Shown here in pieces: positions 1 to 5,949 of a stretch of DNA of 14,499 bases. This DNA is from Promethearchaeota archaeon (lineage in GTDB: Archaea > Asgardarchaeota > Lokiarchaeia > Sigynarchaeales > SOKP01), in contig JAEOTL010000048.1 of the NCBI GenBank assembly GCA_016839845.1, positions 1 through 14,499 of the forward strand, written 5' to 3'. The position numbers and the translations under genes were made by a program. Under the pieces are notes generated by a model. That model made no database searches and was not told where the DNA came from. It saw only the letters and a program-made list of their open reading frames with translations. Every line of letters starts with the position of its first letter. Position 1 is the stretch's first letter.

Positions 1-1032
1 ACACAAGAAGGAAGAATGGAAGAAACAAAGGGGAATGGTGGCATGTTATTAGTCGTTCCATTAGCTCATTCATTTGGAAATATTGGAATGACAGTTGCTA
101 TACTTGAAGGATGGAAATTAATCTTATTACCACGACCACCTGAAAAGTTGTCAAAAATATTAAAGATCATAATGAAAGAGGGAGCAACTTACATGCCGGG
201 AGTTCCAACGCTCTATAATAAAATTAATCAAGATCCCGACTCTATTAAATATAAGGGTAAACTGAATTCGCTCATAGCCTGTGTGAGTGGAGCTTCAGCA
301 TTGCCATTTGAGGTAAAAAATACCTTTGAAGATATTACAGGTGCGGTTATAGTAGAGGGATATGGAATGTCAGAATGCTCTCCGGTTTTAGCAATAAATC
401 CATTCATAAAGAACCTTCAAAAAATAGGAACTGTTGGTTTTCCTTTATCTGACACACTTGTTAAAATAGTCGATGCTGACGAGGGAAAAAAAATTCTACC
501 ACAATGCCCAAATGAAAATTGTGAGAATTGTGGTATAGATGAAGAACTATATATCGGAGAGATATGTGGAACAGGACCACAAGTGATGTTAGGATATTTA
601 GGAAGGATGGAAGATACGGACTATGCTCTACGTAAAGACAAAAACGGAGTATTATGGTATTATACAGCAGATATAGGATGTATAGATAAAGAAGGATATT
701 TACATATAAAAGATAGGAAAAGAGATATGATCAAATATAAAGGACATGGTGTATTTCCCCTCGAAGTTGAAGATCTTATCTATATGCATGAAGCAGTTCT
801 AGAAGTTGGAGTTCTAGGTGTACCCGATCCCGAAGTAGGGGAGAATATAAAAGCATTTATTGCATTGAAACCAGAATATCAAGATAAAATAACAGTAGAT
901 GACATGATGAAGTGGTGTAGAGAAAATATCTCCCCTTATAAATATCCAAGAATGATCGAAATAGTTCCTGAATTACCAAAAACCGTAATTGGTAAGATAT
1001 TAAAACGGGAACTACGAAAAGAAGGGGATTAA
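1..1032 (+). CDS. Acyl-CoA synthetase (AMP-forming, ANL superfamily), 5'-truncated
   Basis: C-terminal 343 residues of an AMP-dependent fatty acid-CoA ligase. The reading frame is open from base 1, so the start lies outside the window and the ATG at 16 is internal. Visible ANL motifs (numbered from base 1): the adenylate-binding YGMSE at 121-125, a YYTADIG version of the YxTGD motif near 220, the hinge-like KDRKRDMIKYKG, and near the C-terminus PKTVIGKILKREL, whose GK lysine is the expected adenylation lysine. Established role of the family: ATP-dependent activation of a carboxylic acid to acyl-AMP and then acyl-CoA in the cytoplasm. The chain specificity cannot be read from this half. Odd feature: before the GPQVMLGY segment there is a cysteine-rich insert (Cys169, Cys174, Cys177, with Cys189 after it) where relatives carry a short PPGE-type loop. 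The gene ends at a T8 tract. Family call is confident; substrate unknown. Confidence 0.93.
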   Translation, partial: TQEGRMEETKGNGGMLLVVPLAHSFGNIGMTVAILEGWKLILLPRPPEKLSKILKIIMKEGATYMPGVPTLYNKINQDPDSIKYKGKLNSLIACVSGASALPFEVKNTFEDITGAVIVEGYGMSECSPVLAINPFIKNLQKIGTVGFPLSDTLVKIVDADEGKKILPQCPNENCENCGIDEELYIGEICGTGPQVMLGYLGRMEDTDYALRKDKNGVLWYYTADIGCIDKEGYLHIKDRKRDMIKYKGHGVFPLEVEDLIYMHEAVLEVGVLGVPDPEVGENIKAFIALKPEYQDKITVDDMMKWCRENISPYKYPRMIEIVPELPKTVIGKILKRELRKEGD

Positions 1033-1039
1033 CACTTCA

Positions 1040-1047
1040 TTTTTTTT
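1040..1047 (+). terminator. Oligo-T terminator after the acyl-CoA synthetase
   Basis: Eight consecutive T residues begin 8 bases after the stop codon, followed by more T-rich sequence (TGTTTGTTT). Archaeal RNA polymerase terminates at such tracts without needing a hairpin. The next gene lies on the other strand, so termination here makes sense. Confidence 0.5.
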
Positions 1048-1120
1048 GTTTGTTTCGAATTATACAATATATCGATTCTTAAAGAGCTATTGATAATAGA
1101 AAGGAAATAAAATAATTAAA

Positions 1121-1750
1121 CTAAAATGTTTCTCCACACTTCTTACAAACATTTTTTTTACCATACATTGGGCTGTGACCGATGTAACCAAGCACTTTAC
1201 TTCGATCTTCTTCAGATTTAATGTCTTTTCCTACAGCACCACAACTGGGGCACATTAATCGGTCTTCACTTGTGTAGGTTGATGGTTCTACAGGTTTCAA
1301 TGCATTTAATTCTGTTTCGACTTTTTCAAGTTGAGTTTTTTGTTCCCCAATCACTTTTTCTTTCTCCTCAAGAGCTTTACTAAACTCTCCTAATTTCGAG
1401 TCTTTTTCTGAAAGTGATTTGGTTATCTCCTCATTTTTACTTGTTAATTCCTCTACCTTTGATGTTAAATTGCTTACTTCTGATTTCAAATTAGCAGATT
1501 CATTTTCCATAGAGGATGATAACTCACTAACTTGATTTTCTAATCTTATTATTTTTGTTTTACCTGCTTCTAATTCTGAACTCAATTCTGAAACTTTTTC
1601 ATTAAGTGATTTGATTTTTCCATCTTTTTTTGTTAAAGTGCTCTTAAGATCATAATTTTCCATAGTTAATTCATCGATTTTATTTTTCATACCTTTAACA
1701 ATCTTATCTTCTAATCCTTCGGTTAAATCTTTTATATCCTCTTGAGAAAT
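1121..1750 (-). CDS. Coiled-coil protein with C-terminal zinc ribbon (function unknown)
   Basis: Not recognised as a named family. From the first ATG (1690) the protein is 189 residues: about residues 1-133 are a near-continuous Lys/Glu/Ser/Leu heptad-like coiled coil, followed by a Pro-rich hinge (KPVEPSTYTSED). The C-terminus is a CPSC (147-150)...CKKC (182-185) four-cysteine ribbon that probably binds one Zn ion. I place the start 20 codons upstream at an ATT. A strong ribosome site (AAGGTGA, 1757-1763) lies six bases before it, the 20 added codons read as ordinary acidic helical protein (ISQEDIKDLTEGLEDKIVKG), an in-frame stop lies two codons further up, and the 1690 ATG has only AAAGGT directly abutting it. 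There is no signal peptide or membrane segment, so it is cytoplasmic. It is a single gene, divergent from the redox operon. It could be a structural or scaffold protein, or a nucleic-acid-associated one; I cannot choose. Confidence 0.72.
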   Translation of the reverse strand: MSQEDIKDLTEGLEDKIVKGMKNKIDELTMENYDLKSTLTKKDGKIKSLNEKVSELSSELEAGKTKIIRLENQVSELSSSMENESANLKSEVSNLTSKVEELTSKNEEITKSLSEKDSKLGEFSKALEEKEKVIGEQKTQLEKVETELNALKPVEPSTYTSEDRLMCPSCGAVGKDIKSEEDRSKVLGYIGHSPMYGKKNVCKKCGETF

Positions 1751-1756
1751 AAATTA

Positions 1757-1763
1757 TCACCTT
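1757..1763 (-). promoter_or_regulatory. Shine-Dalgarno site that decides the coiled-coil gene's start
   Basis: On the minus strand this reads AAGGTGA, a strong match to the anti-SD of archaeal 16S rRNA, followed by TAATTT and then ATT at 1750-1748. The six-base spacing is ideal for that ATT and far too long (66 bases) for the ATG at 1690. There is no ATG, GTG or TTG in frame between them. Confidence 0.6.
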
Positions 1764-1779
1764 TTTTTAGATTCCTGAT

Positions 1780-1789
1780 ATTTATTTAG
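1780..1789 (-). promoter_or_regulatory. Candidate TATA box for the coiled-coil gene
   Basis: The minus strand reads TAAATAAATA. It lies about 20-30 bases upstream of the ribosome site at 1757-1763, which would place transcription start just before that site and give a very short leader. The composition is so AT-rich that the match is suggestive only. Confidence 0.3.
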
Positions 1790-1939
1790 AATCACAGAAT
1801 TTAATAAACTGAATTTTATAGCACTATTTAATAAATTCTACAACAATTTTATAATAGAATTTATATTTAAGCTTTATTTTTAAGATATTTTACGTTTAGA
1901 AAAAGAATTTTTGCATCAAATTGTTGAAGGATATAATTA

Positions 1940-1969
1940 TAAATTTAATAAAAAAGAATATTAAATTTA
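1940..1969. repeat. Perfect 11-bp inverted repeat upstream of the redox operon (possible operator)
   Basis: TAAATTTAATA (1940-1950) and TATTAAATTTA (1959-1969) are exact reverse complements around an 8-base spacer, 59 bases before the start codon of the nitronate monooxygenase gene. The half-sites are pure A/T, which raises the chance of coincidence, but the position suits a repressor site at or upstream of the promoter. The rest of the gap 1764-2027 is AT-rich with no credible gene. It also holds an imperfect dyad (1796-1808 with 1827-1839, 12 of 13 paired) and a weak TATA candidate, TTTATATT at 1990-1997. Confidence 0.35.
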
Positions 1970-2027
1970 AAAACCAAATTATACACGAGTTTATATTCAT
2001 TAAATACCAAAAAAAGAGGTTTAGGTT

Positions 2028-3110
2028 ATGTTAAAAACGAAAATAACTGAAATGTTTGGAATAAAACATCCCATAGCATCAGCAGCTATGGGACCGTTCA
2101 AAACAAATGATTTGTGCATTGCTGTGTCCGAAGCCGGAGGTCTTGGAATGATATCTCATACCAATGTATCACCTACCGGAATTGAATCTAATTATGTTGA
2201 AGCAATGCTGAAAAATCTGAATTACGTAGTTGAGCATACTGAAGGGATTTTTGGATTCAATGTTAGAACATCACGAGTAGAACCGGGAATTGACAAGTTA
2301 ATCTCTGAAATTTCACGACATATAGCAGAAAGTGCAAAATTAAAAGAGCAATGCCTGTATGCACTTACCAGTGCGGGTTCAGCAAGACGAATGCCCGAGA
2401 ACAAAAATTTTCAAAAATTAAGAGAAAAATCACAGATTAAACATTTCCATGTTGCTCCAGCGCTTTGGTTGGCAGATAAATGTGTTGCAGCTGGATGTGA
2501 CGGTCTTATAGTAAATGGATTTGAAGGAGGAGGCCATCAAGCGTATGAGAGGGTGGGTAGTGCCGTCATATTACAACAAGTACATCAAAAACATCCAGAC
2601 ATACCAAAGATAGCTGCGGGAGGATTTGCTAGTGGTGCGGGATTGGCTTTAGCCCTCGCAGCAGGAGCTGATGGCATGAGCATGGGATCGAGATTCATTG
2701 CATCTAGAGATAGTGAATTTCATGAAAATTATAAGAATATTATACCTCCTGCAAAAGCTGACGACACGATCGTGAAAACAGGAAATCTTAGCATAATAAG
2801 AATGTGGAGAAATAAGTATTCTTCAGCTAAAGGTATGATCAAATCAAAGGAAGAGAAAATAGCCGAGGAGCAAGCTCTCATGAGAAAACGTGCTGCTATG
2901 AGCCCGGAAGAATTAAAGGAAGAGTATAAGAAGGATTTTATAAAAAACTACGCAATATATGAAGGTGACGTGGAAAGTGGAATTGTTCCTCTTGGACAGA
3001 GTATCGGTGTAATCGAAAGTATTGAAAGAGTTTCGGATATTATCGAAAAATGCGTAAAAGATGCAGAAATAGCTTTGAAAAAAGCAGTGAATTATATTCA
3101 ATCAACTTAA
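2028..3110 (+). CDS. Nitronate monooxygenase / 2-nitropropane dioxygenase family FMN protein
   Basis: A 360-residue TIM-barrel flavoprotein. Seen directly: the N-terminal GIKHPIASAAMGP strand and the SEAGGLGMISH loop typical of the family, the GCDGLIVNGFEGGGHQAYE loop with the conserved His170 (the likely catalytic base), and the phosphate-binding AAGGFASGAGLALALAAGADG segment at about 195-215 followed by GSRF. Members oxidise alkyl nitronates or, in the FabK-like branch, reduce enoyl thioesters with NAD(P)H. In an anaerobe the oxygen-dependent reaction is unlikely, so a reductase-like or electron-transfer role is inferred. A helical, charged insert at about 270-310 separates the barrel from the C-terminal GQSIGVIESIERVSDII segment. 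The start is supported by GAGGT at 2016-2020. It is the first gene of an operon, 25 bases before the molybdoenzyme gene. The family is confident, the reaction is not. Confidence 0.88.
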   Translation: MLKTKITEMFGIKHPIASAAMGPFKTNDLCIAVSEAGGLGMISHTNVSPTGIESNYVEAMLKNLNYVVEHTEGIFGFNVRTSRVEPGIDKLISEISRHIAESAKLKEQCLYALTSAGSARRMPENKNFQKLREKSQIKHFHVAPALWLADKCVAAGCDGLIVNGFEGGGHQAYERVGSAVILQQVHQKHPDIPKIAAGGFASGAGLALALAAGADGMSMGSRFIASRDSEFHENYKNIIPPAKADDTIVKTGNLSIIRMWRNKYSSAKGMIKSKEEKIAEEQALMRKRAAMSPEELKEEYKKDFIKNYAIYEGDVESGIVPLGQSIGVIESIERVSDIIEKCVKDAEIALKKAVNYIQST

Positions 3111-3135
3111 ATTATTATAGGGATAGTGAAATATT

Positions 3136-5382
3136 ATGAGTAAAATATCTGAAAATGGAGAAAATATAATCAAAACCGTATTGACATGCCATTGTGGAGG
3201 GGCATGTGTATTTAGAGTCCATGAAAAGGATGGGGTGGTAACCCGAATTGAAACCGACAATGGAGAAGAACCACAATATAGATCATGTCTTAGATGTCGT
3301 GCTTATAGACAAAGAGTTTATGCAAAAGATAGGATTTTATATCCATTAAAAAGAACAGGTCCAAAGGGTTCGGGTGAATTTGAGCGAATTTCTTGGGATG
3401 ATGCATTTGAAACGATTACCAGTGAATACACAAAGAATAAAGAACAATTTGGGCCGCGTTCTGTATTATTACTTGCTTCAGTAGGAGATGGAAACAAAAT
3501 TCATGGACCACAGACGCTATTTAAGCTTTTTAGCCACGTTGGTGGCTACACAAGCACTTGGGCTTTTTATTCGTTTGAACAAGGAAATTTTGCTGAAATC
3601 GCCACGTATGGGAGAATGTTTGTACGAAATGATCCGTGGGATTTAGTAAATTCTAAAATGATCATTTTATGGGGATGTAATCCTGCTGTTACGATTCATC
3701 GAACAAAAACCGCCCATTTTATTAAGAAAGCCAAGGAAAAAGGCATTAAAATTGTTGTGATTGATCCAAAATACACTAGATCTGTCGCGTTATTCGCGGA
3801 CCAGTGGATTCCCATAATACCTGCTACAGATACTGCCATGTTAATTGCAATTGCATATGTTATAATAAATGAAAATCTTCAAGATCAAGAGTTCTTAGAC
3901 AAGTATACCGTAGGATTTGATAAATATAGAGAATATGTTATGGGTGATGAAGATGGGGTCCCTAAAACTCCAGAATGGGCTGAAAAAATATGTGGTGTAC
4001 CTGCTTCCACAATTGAAAATCTAGCACGAGAATATGCTACAGCTAAACCTGCTGCTTTTGTTTGTGGAATATCTCCGGGACGGACGGCATATGGAGAACA
4101 ATATCATAGAGCAGCAATTACGCTTTCAGCGATGACAGGAAATATAGGCTGTCATGGAGGAACAGTAGCCTCTAGAACCTACCCTGCTGCAAATTGTTCT
4201 CTTCCTCCCTATTGGATTGATGTACCATTTCCTATGCCATTTTTACCTAATCCCGTCTTAAAACGATTTCCTTTCCAATCTCATTATATTCCCGATCAAA
4301 AAATTATTGAAAATTACGAAGCAGGAATAAACACTCATCAAGTTGCTGAAGCTGTTCTTAAAGGGAAATCTGGAGGGTATCCAACAGATTACAAGATGAT
4401 TTTCATAACAAATAATAATTATCTGAATCAAGATTGTAATTCTAATAAAATAGTTGAAGCATTTAAAAAATGCTTTGTTGTGACTTTAGAGCAATTTATG
4501 ACAGCTACAGCGCAATACTCTGATATTATTTTGCCAACTGCTACATTGTTAGAGAGAAACAGTATTATGGAGACTAATCTTGGTGGACCATTTCTTGGAT
4601 TTTCACCAAAAATCATTGAACCATTGGGTGAAACTAAATCACATCTTGATATCGCGAAGGGATTAGCTGAAAAATTTGGTATTACTGAATTTGCAGATAA
4701 AGATGAACTCCAATTATTGCAACAAAGTTATGAATGGTTTAGAAGAGCAGCACCATACTTACCCGATTATGAGGAATTTAAGAAACAAGGAATAGTGAAA
4801 ATCAAGGAGGAAGAACCTTACATAGAATTTAAGGCTCAGATTGAAGATCCAGACAACAATCCTTTCCAAACACCATCCGGAAAAATCGAAATCTATTCCC
4901 AACGAATGGCTGATCTCAATCATCCTAAGATACCGCCCATACCCAAATATATTGAAGCATGGGAATCAAGAAACGACCCACTTACAAAAAAATATCCTTT
5001 ACAACTACTAACAACGCATATTCTAAGGAGGGCACATACTCAATTTGAAAGTATGCCTTGGTTACGAGAATTGGTGCAACAGGAATTACTTATAAATACT
5101 AAGGATGCAAACGATAGGGGTATTTCAGCGGGAGATCTTGTACGGATTTTTAATGATCGAGGTGTAGTTATTATACCGGCGAAAGTGAGTGAAAGAATTA
5201 TGCCAGGTGTGGTTGATTTACCAGAAGGTGCATGGTTTAAACTTGATGGAAAAGGAATAGATCGGGGAGGATGTCCTAACACATTAACTATTGATAGACC
5301 CTCTCCTGCTGGAGGTATCGTTACTTCATGTTGTTTAGTTCAAGTTGAAAAAGCTAATATTGGAGGAGGAAACCTAAAATGA
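3136..5382 (+). CDS. DmsA-like molybdopterin oxidoreductase (DMSO reductase family) catalytic subunit
   Basis: A 748-residue catalytic subunit expected to bind bis-MGD molybdenum and one [4Fe-4S] cluster. The N-terminal motif has cysteines 18, 20, 24 and 51 followed by CLRCRAYRQRVYAKDR. DmsA relatives usually have C-x3-C-x3-C and a Gly where this protein has Cys54, so the cluster motif is unusual. Other family marks are ISWDDAFETI, ILWGCNPAVTIHRTK, VVIDPKYTRS and a C-terminal dinucleotide-binding domain (about 620-745) with GDLVRIFNDRGVV, MPGVVDLPEGAWF and DRGGCPNTLT, which are very DmsA-like. Ser146 in FYSFEQGN is the likely Mo ligand by position relative to DmsA (inference). There is no twin-arginine leader, so it should stay in the cytoplasm. 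Its stop overlaps the next gene's start (ATGA), which argues for coupled translation with the ferredoxin subunit. No anchor subunit follows. The substrate is unknown; a sulfoxide, an N-oxide or a carbon compound are all possible. Confidence 0.92.
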   Translation: MSKISENGENIIKTVLTCHCGGACVFRVHEKDGVVTRIETDNGEEPQYRSCLRCRAYRQRVYAKDRILYPLKRTGPKGSGEFERISWDDAFETITSEYTKNKEQFGPRSVLLLASVGDGNKIHGPQTLFKLFSHVGGYTSTWAFYSFEQGNFAEIATYGRMFVRNDPWDLVNSKMIILWGCNPAVTIHRTKTAHFIKKAKEKGIKIVVIDPKYTRSVALFADQWIPIIPATDTAMLIAIAYVIINENLQDQEFLDKYTVGFDKYREYVMGDEDGVPKTPEWAEKICGVPASTIENLAREYATAKPAAFVCGISPGRTAYGEQYHRAAITLSAMTGNIGCHGGTVASRTYPAANCSLPPYWIDVPFPMPFLPNPVLKRFPFQSHYIPDQKIIENYEAGINTHQVAEAVLKGKSGGYPTDYKMIFITNNNYLNQDCNSNKIVEAFKKCFVVTLEQFMTATAQYSDIILPTATLLERNSIMETNLGGPFLGFSPKIIEPLGETKSHLDIAKGLAEKFGITEFADKDELQLLQQSYEWFRRAAPYLPDYEEFKKQGIVKIKEEEPYIEFKAQIEDPDNNPFQTPSGKIEIYSQRMADLNHPKIPPIPKYIEAWESRNDPLTKKYPLQLLTTHILRRAHTQFESMPWLRELVQQELLINTKDANDRGISAGDLVRIFNDRGVVIIPAKVSERIMPGVVDLPEGAWFKLDGKGIDRGGCPNTLTIDRPSPAGGIVTSCCLVQVEKANIGGGNLK

Positions 5383-5936
5383 CGCAAATTGGAATTTATA
5401 TTAATCAAGATCGTTGTATGGGTTGTTTTGCATGTGCTGTTGCATGCAAAGATTGGTATGATATTGATGCAGGACCTGTAAAATGGATTAGAATTAAAGA
5501 AATTGAGCAGGGAACATTTCCAAATCCTACTCTGACGTTCTTACCATCACTATGTTATCATTGTGAAGATCCTTCATGCATTAAAGCTTGTCCTTCCTCA
5601 GCGATTAATAAAAGAGAGTCTGATGGTATTGTCCTTGTAGATCAAGAAAAGTGTATAGGAAAAACCGAATGTGGAGAACGATGTTTGGACGCTTGTCCCT
5701 GGGATGCACCACAGTTTGGTCCAGAACAAAATCCTAAAATGCAGAAATGTAATTTATGTTACGAACGTTTGGAGAAAAATCAACAAACCATATGTGTAGA
5801 AGCGTGCCCCATGTATGCGTTAGATGTCGGACCTCAAGATAAATTAAAAGAGAAATATGGTGATACAGTTGAAGCTATAGGTTTTAAGTATTCTGAAAAG
5901 ATAAAGCCATCCGTAATATTCAAAATTAAAAAATAA
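5379..5936 (+). CDS. DmsB-like 4Fe-4S electron-transfer subunit
   Basis: A 185-residue ferredoxin with sixteen cysteines in four sets: C13/16/19/23, C59/62/67/71, C92/98/102/106 and C124/127/139/143. By analogy with DmsB/NrfC-type subunits, these bind four [4Fe-4S] clusters and wire electrons to the molybdenum subunit encoded just upstream. The third set has the C-x5-C-x3-C spacing (CIGKTECGERC) rather than C-x2-C-x2-C; I recall similar spacing in some anaerobe DmsB-type proteins. The C-terminal CPMYALDVGPQDKLKEKYGD is a standard end for this family. The start ATG overlaps the previous stop by four bases, and GGAGGA at 5363-5368 supplies a good ribosome site. It has no signal or membrane segment. 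It is the last gene of the operon, and a DmsC/NrfD membrane subunit is absent, so its electron partner must be soluble or encoded elsewhere. Confidence 0.94.
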   Translation: MTQIGIYINQDRCMGCFACAVACKDWYDIDAGPVKWIRIKEIEQGTFPNPTLTFLPSLCYHCEDPSCIKACPSSAINKRESDGIVLVDQEKCIGKTECGERCLDACPWDAPQFGPEQNPKMQKCNLCYERLEKNQQTICVEACPMYALDVGPQDKLKEKYGDTVEAIGFKYSEKIKPSVIFKIKK

Positions 5937-5943
5937 TTTTTTT
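5928..5943. terminator. Shared oligo-A/T terminator between convergent operons
   Basis: The sequence runs A6 (5928-5933) then T7 (5937-5943). On the plus strand the T7 directly follows the ferredoxin stop. On the minus strand the A6 reads as T6 just beyond the acyl-CoA synthetase stop. With only 13 bases between the two coding regions, this tract probably stops transcription in both directions. Confidence 0.45.
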
Positions 5944-5949
5944 AATTGC

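Noticed and set aside
1796..1839. Imperfect inverted repeat (12 of 13 paired, 18-base loop) in the 1751-2027 gap
   Set aside because: Pure low-complexity A/T with a mismatch; similar pairs are expected often in this composition.
2028..3110. FabK-type enoyl-ACP reductase as the identity of the flavoprotein
   Set aside because: The EGGGHQAYE loop and overall motif pattern fit the broader nitronate monooxygenase family better, and archaea generally lack an ACP-based fatty-acid synthesis system. A related enoyl-CoA reductase role remains possible.
3129..3145. 17-base identity (AAATATTATGAGTAAAA) shared by the start regions of the molybdoenzyme gene and the FATP-type gene (7815-7831, minus strand)
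   Set aside because: Short, AT-rich, and spans a common MSK-type start; no identity continues on either side, so chance is the simplest explanation.
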